This document shows positions 55,796 through 64,000 of a stretch of DNA of 64,000 nucleotides, in pieces. Position 1 is the first letter of the stretch. Each line of letters starts with the position of its first letter. The notes under the pieces were generated by a model. That model was not told the origin of the DNA, searched no databases, and saw only the letters and a list, made by a program, of their open reading frames with translations. The position numbers and the translations under genes were made by a program. This DNA comes from Oscheius dolichura (Eukaryota; Nematoda; Chromadorea; Rhabditida; Rhabditidae). The stretch lies in contig OW051492.1 in NCBI GenBank assembly GCA_932521035.1, forward strand, positions 5,456,001 to 5,520,000, written 5' to 3'.

Positions 55796-57554
55796 CTACG
55801 AGTACCGTCGCAGGTAGATGTCCTCCATGAGCGGGGTGGGCGGGTGTAGGGCCAGCCAGTACTGTTCCAGATAGTTACATATCCTCTTCGTGGCCATCTC
55901 CAGGTCGTTCTCGTCCACCACCAGGCCCACCTGTCCCTTCTCCTTTTTCTGTCCTCTTCTCTCCTCCCCTACCTGCTCTGCCGGTACCATGCCCAGTCCA
56001 TCCGCCACCTGTAGATCCGCGTTGCTACCACCACACTTTTTCAGCAGTTTCATCAGAATCTGTCTCCATTTCTTGGCTGCTCCTCCCAGACAAACCTTTC
56101 TGTGGGTGACTTTGAACTGGATGATTATGGGGGCCAGGCACATGTTCTGTAGATCGGCTGGGGTGTCCACATTTGGGGCGTCGAGGAGGAGGAGATGCAG
56201 CTGCTGAGTCAACGAGGTGATCACCCACTGTTCCCTTTCGTTTCCATCTAAACCTGTTTCTCTTCTAGTCCCTCTTCTTACCGTGATCCTGTGAGTCCCC
56301 GATGGTGGTGGACAGTCTCCTCATCCGTGACCCGAAATGTTCCACCAGGGCGTGTCTAAACAGCGTGGCCAGTCTCTCTCATTCACATTACCTAATGGCT
56401 GCGTGCATCAGCTGGGTGAGCCGACAAGATTGGCACGAAGGTCCGACGAGTACAATAGGCCTCGTCGACGGGACTACGGTATATGGCCGAGGCAGTTCCC
56501 AAACTCCTCCGGCTGGGTCCCTCTCGTACGCGAGCAAACGGGTGATCCTCCTGGCAGTGGGCACGAACCCGATAGTGGTGTTGTGGTCGACGACCCGGCC
56601 CAGCCACCAGTCCTTGTTGTATCTCTGAAAGGACAGTCGACACCTTGACCCCCGAGGAGGAAGAGCTTATCTAGAGGGCTAACATGTCAAGTCCCTAATT
56701 AGTGATGCAACGGGGGATTAGCGCCTGTTTGCAACACGGATTACGGTAATGGAGCCAGCACCTGGTAAATGTGGATGAAGTTGTCCTTTTTGAAGGAGAT
56801 GGTCTTGCGGTAGAAGGGGCTCTCGTCCTCGAGTGAGCCGTCGTAGTCGAGATGAGCCTGGACGGCGAAGGCCACCTTGCACCCCTGAAAGAGTCCGCTC
56901 CAATCCCGGCCGGGGTACTGTAGGGCGGCAAACAGAAGTCTCTAATGGGAGGTCGGGGTGGTATTGAGCATTGCGTGGGTCTGGCTTCCGCTGTTTGATC
57001 GGCCCAGAAACAGAACATCCCCTGTCCCTTTGTTCGAATTAGATAACCGGTGGCCCAGTCGAGGTGGGACGGGTTCAAAAGGGTCGGGTCAAAAGCTAAG
57101 TGCTACGTGTCGCTTCCGCCAGCTGTCCCGCCACAGGTGTTCCATTTGCCTGTACTAATCCCATCTACCAAATTGCAGACTCTCGAGCCACCGAGAGCCC
57201 CGAGCCTCTCGGCTTCCGGGCGACCTCGCGGTGCCGATTGAGTGGCATAAACGGGCGATAACGATCAGCAAATCGCTTTAAACAATAACTATTGACTGCG
57301 CGCCAGATGTGACGACGGGACAGCCGGTCCTCGAAACTTATCGAAACCCACGGTCACACTCCTCAGAGCCTCGAGGGCCGTCTTCTCCTCGGCACGGAGC
57401 CGTCGCCAGTGCCGGGCCCGTCCGTCGCTGAGCAGGCCGATGCCCTGCTGGAACACATGGGTCTTATCTTATCGCCGGGGCGCGACACCTCCTTGGTGGA
57501 CTCCTTGTAGGTGTAGAGGTACGACTGCAGGTGTTCGCGGGCGATGCTGTGCAT
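55796..57554 (-). CDS. ccb-2: Voltage-gated calcium channel beta subunit
   Basis: MAGUK-like SH3-HOOK-GK order. SH3: CKVAFAVQAHLDYDGSLEDE, KKDNFIHIYQRYNKDWWLGR, then TIGFVPTARRITRL. GK: VPSTRPIVLVGPS, LMHAAIRHALVEHFGSRMRR, LLLLDAPNVDTP, LAPIIIQFKVTHRKV and VDENDLEMATKRICNYLEQY. These align with CACNB ([53 protein letters not shown]). It is divergent, with a short HOOK, and ends LRRYS. A 34-nt intron lies at about 56250-56283. The beta subunit binds the alpha-1 I-II loop and promotes surface expression. Its neighbour pop-1 matches the C. elegans ccb-2/pop-1 (W10C8) pair from memory. The start at 57554 follows CCCTTCAG|GAGG; an ATG 21 bp upstream or a further 5' exon is possible. Confidence 0.9.
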
Positions 57555-57575
57555 CCTCCTGAAGGGATAATTCAT

Positions 57576-60500
57576 TCTCTATGGCGGTTGGCCCTGTTAG
57601 TCTCCCAAAATGGTGGGGGCAGCTCATTAAAATGCGATCCCGGCCATAAGTTTTGTTCTCATCTTCGACTCCTCCGGGAGCCGTTTGTCTTGAGAATCTC
57701 TGGGGATGTTCGCAGGCGCATTGATCTGGCAAGTCTTACCTTGACGACTGTCGTGGGTGGCGGTCCTCGGCTCCTCTGCCCCTTCCTTTTATTCTATTAC
57801 CAATCAACCCTCCCCACCCCTAATAATCTCCCCGAAAAGACTCGGAGAAAGGGAAAAGGCGAATGGTCCTAAAAATTTGAATGGGGCTCTTGGACATCCA
57901 TCCATCTGCCAGTCACCGCCACCCGGCTCATTTTTGTATTCAGCTGCCCCCGGATCAGACCTCCCAATCCGGCTAATCGAATTAATCGAATTACGACCCC
58001 CAGTTGATCAGGTGTTCGCCTCTTCCTCATCCGTAAATCCAACGGCTTTTTGCCCCCGGGTGAGATATGAGCTGGAGGGAGTCGAGCAGCCAGACTTCTG
58101 CCATTCTGTCTCATTCAATTTCTCCGTTTGTCTTATTTATTAATCTCGTTTACGGGAGCCGTCACCTGGTATAATGGTGATACTGTAGCCGGCCGAGGGG
58201 GATACAGCCAGCCGGGGACATCCCGGGGATCGGTAAGTCGACCAATTGCGCTGGCATTTGTCCAAAAGAGCCTCTCCCCGGGTATTCAAATTTCAAACGC
58301 GCCGGCTGCTGTGACAATGGCTGCCAGTCGTGTCGAGTGGAGCGCAGATGGCGGCCGTTTGAATCGCTATCGCAATTAGCCACCCGCCTCAAAGCACCTC
58401 TGCCCTGTTTTGACCCTCCGGTTTAAATTTGGCCCTTTCCTCTCATTTTCCGCCTCTAAAATAAACAGAAAAATAACACGAAATTTTGACTTGGCCAGGA
58501 GCCGTCGATTACACACGTGCTAGGCAGGGCGAGTGTAAAACGGGGGGACTGTCCCATGGGTCAGCCGTTACCTCCCTTTACTTGACGCCTTTTCCCTTTC
58601 TTTTCTCTTCCTAATCCCTTGTTTATTATCAATTCCACTTCCTTTATCCGAAACCGAACGTATTTAACCTTTTTAAATGTTATTTCTCTGTTTACGAGGG
58701 GCGCGTCCTTTCCGTTAATCTCGTCTTCACCTTCTTCTTCATGACCGGGTAATTTTCCATTCGAATACGCGTATTTGGCGCCACTCAACGGATTACCCGG
58801 CTTAGGGGGACCGAGGCACTTGTCCCTTCCGTACTCCTCCTTACAATTTGTCTAAAAGCCATTCTGAAATTTGTCAGCTGGCAAATGGCCTACTCTCGTC
58901 GCCTCTATTATCTCCTTGGGCTCATCTGAATCGCCAATGAGCTCTCTCTCCGTCTCCGCATATGTTGTTTATAGCCCCGTGGCCACGACCATCTCCATCC
59001 GGAGATCTCCTGCCCGTGTTCACAGTGTGATGATTGACTACGGGGCTTGTTGTATATTCATCCATCAATGCCCGATGGCTGCTCCCTTTGCCGGCCGTCT
59101 TATCACACTCCCCATAAGCAATCTTCCGGCTCTTCCAGCCGCCCTGTTCCCCGCGTACCCCCGGGTCCCTTGCCCACCTTCCCGCAGGTGTCGTCCCCCT
59201 CAATTGGCCATATTTCGAACCGGCCCCTTTGTTCTGACCCAATAAGGTCGCCTCCTAATTACTTATCCGCCCCTCCTGTCCCAACACACCTGGTCCTCCC
59301 CCGTCCTCCCTCCCTTTTAGTGTCAATGGCTGGGAATGTTAGTCCCATAAAAAGACATCCGATTGTCTTTTTCTCTTTTCTTTTTCCCCGGAAAATCTAT
59401 CCAAACAAAAGTGATGAAATGGTGCGTACACCCCGCTAATAATGTTTTTGGTGGCCATTCCACCGTCATCGGGCAACATGACATCTAGCCAATTGTCGGC
59501 CTGTTTCATCCTCCCTTTCGTAGACTTCTTCGAATCGGCCCAAGTCAACTTTCCCTCGCGTGTCTCCTCCAAGTGAGGCAACAAAGCGGATACCGTTACG
59601 CAAGGACTGGCGGCAGCAGGCCGGCCTTGTTTGGATGGCATTGCGCCATGGGATCAGCTCTCTGAAACGGACGTTAATCGCTCCGATGGTCCCCGTCTGA
59701 TCGATCATCTTCATGACCTCTCCTCCTCGTCTTCGAACCGCCGTCCTCCTCGTCCCAGCCTTTCCTAGTCACCAAATTCAAATTCTTGTGTCTGTCCGCG
59801 GCCGCCCTCAAAGAGCAGTCCCTGTTCCAAAAAAGCCCGGTTCCCACAGAACACGGGACTGACTCACCGGCCCTTTCTCAAAAACCCGCGACCATTTGAA
59901 TTTTTCTTCCCCTGCGCCCCCTCCCCTCTGACCAAGTTTATCGTCTCGGATTACCGAGCCGATAGCCCAAATGTAAGCTAGCCGGTCGCGGTGCCAACTG
60001 TTTTGTATATCGCGGGACCACCTCTGTTTATTTGAACTCGGGTAATGGTCTCCGATAAAAGGGCAATTCGATCCCTCTGTCCGTAATCGATACCCAAAAA
60101 TGATTGATAGATGGAGATCTCGGCTACTGTAGAGGGGAGGACGGCCGACGAAGTTTCAAAAGAAACAGATCTATGCAAATAGACGGCTTGTCAGTCTAAA
60201 CAGCGCCCCTTATAAACTCTGTCCCCCTTTTATTGGGGAAGGACTGACAATGTTACAGTTAGGAGAGCTGTCTTTGTGTGGCGGATGACATCACAGCTCC
60301 GAGGGGAGCACCTCGCGCACCTTTCCCGCCCTAATTGTTTTATCTGGCACCGATAGGCTCAGGTGTGAAGGATGCCGGTCATTTTCTGTGGGAAGGTCTC
60401 CCTCTCTCCCTCCGTGTCCCTGCCACCCATCACATTGTCTTCCCTCCTTTTTCTCTTCTCCTGCTTTAAATTTTCCAATTGAATAGTCCCCCTCGTCGGC

Positions 60501-62238
60501 TACAGTCAATCGATGTCTCTAATTGTACGGGTGGGTAGCCCTGCTCCGGTTGCCATTGGCATGACCCTGTCTGAATGGTACCGAAGTCTAGAGCTGACCC
60601 CGCCCAGCGCGAGCTATTCCTCTCACCCAAATGCGCCCGCCCCCACCGACACAGGTCGCTTACCTTTGCCAAGCCGCCACGGAACCATTCTTCTACCTTT
60701 ATGGCGTCACTTTGATGACAGCCCCTGATCTACCGTTTTCTTTTCTCTCCCTCCAATTATCCAGATTAATAGGGGGACGCGGCTTCTGTCCCTGTCGCTT
60801 GTTTGTTTCCCTCAATTGTGAAAGTCGCCTACTTCTCCCCGGGGATATCCGGACAGTTAGGTGTGAGACAGTCCCAGGAGAGTGGCTGTCCTCCCTGAGA
60901 TCGCCTCTCGTGTCAGCAGTATGTCCATATTACATTGGCCGGCTGTTTTTATTACTCATTCGAAAATTTGCATGGTTGATGATCAAAGCAGCCGCCGACG
61001 GTCGCGCGTGGCCCTCACAATACAAGGCTGCGAGAGGGCTAATCCTCCGGCCTTCACGGTTTTCCTAATCCGTAGTTTGAATTTGCTGAAACATCTCTCC
61101 CGCCCGTTTCCCAGTCGACCATGGGGATCGCGTCTCCTCGACACAAAAGGCGCGTCATGCCATCTTAGGTTATGGCCCAATTCGAACAGGGCTGTTACTC
61201 GGCCCGTGGATAAGCCAACTGGCCTCCATTAAGGAGGACATCCCTGGGAAAAACATCTGTCACTTTAGCCGCTACAAGCACATTTCTCAACATACCGTAT
61301 CCCCCGAGGGGAGCAGCCGGGAAATAGAGCGACACCCTCGGATAATTCCGTAGAAATCAAGGAGCTGTCCTCTCATTTCTCATTGTCCTCCCCTTTGCGT
61401 ATGGAGCATCTCTCGCGCAGCCTCCTTTGACGAATTGCCGTAGGAGACGCCATCCTCCCTCCTCACCTACACTCGGTCGGCTGATTAACAGGTCTTCTTC
61501 TCTTCTCGAATCGCCCCATTCTCCCAGATCGTCGGTAAATCAAGTGCGAACGACATTTCGGTGGCCTTGATGGCTCCATGATAAACCGTCTTCCAGGTAC
61601 ATTTGAATCCAATCAGACCGGCTCATCAGATTTTTTTGTCTGATAACTTACGCCAACCGGAGGCCTGAAAAAAAAGCGTCTCTCGCCGCAACTTACCACT
61701 TTTTCAAGGTCTCACCTTCGTCTTCGGACAGACCCTGCCCAGGCGGCCATCCATCACAAAAATCCATAGCCCAATGAAGCAAGCGATCCCCGACTTGCGT
61801 CGTTCTTTCGAGCCTTTCCTATAATTACCGCCCAATGACCCGAGCCATCCTCCTCTTTGTCTACCTGGCCACCCCACTTTGCCTTTTTGCCACTGTCCAC
61901 CACCCAAAAGTGTGTTCCTCGTGTCTTCCGCTCCTTATCTGATTCACACCTTCTCCCGTCCTGTACTCTCTTTTTCCGCCGCCCGCTTTTCCCGTCCGAC
62001 CCCGTATTTTGTTTTTCTATCCGTTTAAATCTCTCCTCTTCAAAATACTATCGTCTTCCCGTCTTTTTCCGCCTGTATTTGCATGGAAAAAGACTAAAAG
62101 GGACAGGTGTCTTTTGAGGGAAGAGGTCACGGGCAGAGAGACGAGAGACGGCAGAGACGCAGGGCTGCCTTTTTGACTAGCGTCCAATGAACGTTATTTT
62201 CATTAGAAGGCCGCCTTAAAGACGACGATTGATGTCAC
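57576..62238. promoter_or_regulatory. 4.7 kb gene desert between ccb-2 and pop-1
   Basis: No open frame here has family motifs or splice logic on either strand. Both neighbours point away from it (ccb-2 minus, pop-1 plus), so it should hold both promoters and distal elements. It is several times longer than most gaps in this window. Composition is patchy, with many CTAATTA/TTAATCGAATTA-like AT-rich islands in GC-rich sequence (58.0, 60.0 and 60.5 kb), a texture common in regulatory DNA of developmental genes. Upstream ccb-2 exons could also be hidden here. Confidence 0.45.
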
Positions 62239-64000
62239 ATGGCGGACGACGAGGAGGTTGAGGTGAAGGTTTTCACCCCCACGCAAGATGCCGAGGAACA
62301 AGACGCGCAGGATCAGTTGACGGAGGACAAGAAGGATGTCGTCCTCGAGGCCGAGATGGAGTCCGTGCCGAGACCCGAGGACATCGGTACGTTTTCCGTA
62401 CCCACGTAGATTAGGGGGATAATATCCAGGGGCTCACAGTGTGTAAAAGGGGGTAGACAACTCTTTCTATATCAGATCTGCCGTTTCCCTTTCCAAATAC
62501 CTCAAAATAAGGACCCTGTCCATTTTTAAATTTTGCAAGTGGCCGGATGTCGTTTTATGGTGTGTCTCCCAGCGTGATACGTCTTCTTTTTTTCACCTGG
62601 GTGGCCGGTGATTGTAAAAAGACGTGTGCCAGCCGTCAGGATCCAGGTTTGGTCGGCGTGATGAAAGGCTGCTGTCCGCGCTTATCACCGCTATTGATCT
62701 CGTTTTCTCTGATTGATCATTGCCTTATTGTTGAGCAACACAAACGAAAACAAATTGCCCGTCGAATTTCGGACAAAATGGCATTGAATTGGAGCAGATT
62801 CTCAAAAAGGTCAAGCCTGCCCATTAGATTAGCTCTTGAGAAATTCAAACTGCCGACGATAAGATCTCGGTTTGGTTTGGCCGATGCCAAGTGTCAAACA
62901 CGGTTCCCCCGGCCGATGTCATCCGCCCATATTGCTAACAGTGCCTGATGGCACTCCGAGATAACCGTGTCTCTGCCCCGGCGCAGGTGTTACGCATTCA
63001 AACGCGCCGGGTCGTTTATGGCACCCCGAAGCCTCTCATTTACCTTGCGTAGCGGCTGTGTTTGCGTAGCTGCGATGCCAAAAAAGGGCGCGAGAAAACC
63101 GGCTACCGGAGGAGGGAAAGGTTATGGTCCCCCCGGGGTGGAAGACCCTGACTCAGGGGCGGAAGACATCGATCCTCTTCCGGCAGCTGATAAGATGAAG
63201 AGGGGGCAGAACGGTCAGCAGGTGTAATTGCGATTGGAGGGTCCGACAAAAGAGAAGGACAATGGCACCACGCGGAGAGGGACAGAGCACTAATTGCGAG
63301 CAGGAAACGGGACAAGAGGGTCATCCGGATGGCCATTTGAACGAGAAGATTGTCTCTCTCTCTCTCTCTCTTTTGGAGGGTGTCCCCTGTTTGTCGTGTG
63401 AGGGATATGCTTGTAGAGGGGCTGAAGAGTGCCGCCAAGAGGCACCGCGATAACGATACTCCCCTTGTCACCGAACAACCGTTCAAGAGTTGTCCCGGGG
63501 CGAGGGATCAGTCTCCCCCTGCTCTCCCCCTAATCGAGTCCGTTTCAGGAGCCAAGCCCGGAGGAGCCTTCAAGCCGCACATGGCGTCGCCCAGCTACTT
63601 CCCCATGCTGCAGAGCCTCAGTCCCAGCTACAACCCGTTCCTCTTCCAGCAAGTCTCGGTATGTTTTCCCCGGGGGATTGTTTTCTGGCCATTTATCCCC
63701 GGATACGGTAGAAGCCGTCGTTTGTAGTTCATAACATCTATTCACAACCATCTTCCGGCCCGCGGCGACGATTAACGACGCTCCTCCAATTCTCGCCCGC
63801 CAGGCCTAATTACACATGGAAGAGTTTTGTTTGCGTCCCACAGCAGCGGAGCTATTTTGTCAAATTGCATCCTCAATTAGGCGGGCGAGCTGACAGGACC
63901 GACACCAGAGGCGTCAAAGACTGTAATTACGGGCGGCCAGTTTCAGGGACTGCTGAGGAACGCCATGTCTCCGGGGGCATACGGCATGCCCATGTTGCCC
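62239..64000 (+). CDS. pop-1: TCF/LEF transcription factor POP-1, 5' exons only
   Basis: Exon 1 (62239-62386) encodes MADDEEVEVKVFTPTQDAEE, then LTEDKKDVVLEAEMESVPRP. This parallels the start of C. elegans POP-1 (EVKVF..., ADDKKEAVMEAEL), the beta-catenin/SYS-1 binding segment. Exon 2 (63549-63658) gives KPHMASPSYFPMLQSLSPSY and NPFLFQQVS. Exon 3 starts at 63947 with GLLRNAMSPGAYGMPMLP and is cut by the window edge, so the HMG box is outside. Phases agree at both junctions. POP-1 is the nuclear effector of Wnt/beta-catenin asymmetry. Intron 1 is unusually long (1.16 kb) for this genome. Position next to ccb-2 supports the call. Confidence 0.85.
62387..63548 (+). other. Long first intron of pop-1
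   Basis: A 1.16-kb intron bounded by G|GTACG and TTTCAG|G. It contains a pure CT dinucleotide run at about 63353-63370. Open frames inside it (for example 63076-63228, Lys/Gly/Pro-rich) have no family motif; an alternative exon there cannot be excluded. Confidence 0.5.
63353..63370. repeat. (CT)n microsatellite
   Basis: Uninterrupted run of CT dinucleotides inside pop-1 intron 1. Confidence 0.9.

Overview
The window is nuclear DNA of a nematode, most likely a rhabditid (clade V). Its genes are split by very short GT-AG introns, often about 34-50 nt. Acceptors are of the TTTCAG type, many ATGs lie directly behind an acceptor-like AG (as in trans-splicing), and several genes sit in tight same-strand, operon-like runs. 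Neighbour pairs match C. elegans clusters as I remember them: etfa/lsy-22/ZC3H15/BCKDHB (cosmid F27D4), aipr-1/dnj-8 (C56C10) and ccb-2/pop-1 (W10C8). Cosmid names are from memory, not from a search.

Layout. 1-9.4 kb is an accessory, gene-poor stretch. It holds a palindromic element, three diverged copies of a repeat that keeps one reading frame, a 1.29 kb element with perfect 20-bp terminal inverted repeats, and degenerate minisatellite. 9.4-13.2 kb is GC-rich with two minus-strand genes: an unrecognised nuclear-type protein and a secreted precursor with furin-like sites. 13.2-37.1 kb is mostly AT-rich and carries conserved housekeeping genes: a four-gene run (OSBP-related protein, PSMG4-like, SDHAF4, CSN7), calumenin, an orphan membrane protein, a foldback element with tRNA-like arms, a dead Tc1 transposon, a CCHC zinc-knuckle gene, BCKDHB, ZC3H15, SFT2, lsy-22 and ETFA. 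37.1-42.6 kb is GC-rich (CK1-type kinase, aipr-1, most of dnj-8). 42.6-45.2 kb is AT-rich (start of dnj-8, SARAF). 45.2-64 kb is GC-rich: a DSL/EGF Notch ligand, two divergently transcribed membrane proteins, an F-box/LRR-like gene with an acidic tail, a Maelstrom-like HMG-box protein, calcium-channel beta subunit ccb-2, a gene desert of about 4.7 kb, and the first exons of pop-1 (TCF/LEF), which runs off the right edge.

Functionally the window mixes mitochondrial metabolism (ETFA, BCKDHB, SDHAF4), protein quality control (PSMG4, CSN7, AIP, DNAJC16, calumenin), calcium handling (SARAF, CACNB), lipid transfer (ORP) and developmental signalling (DSL ligand, TCF, Groucho-like LSY-22). The least expected content is the secreted precursor, the Maelstrom-like gene, the canonical CSN7, the tRNA-bearing palindrome and the sharp GC/AT boundaries, one of which falls inside dnj-8.
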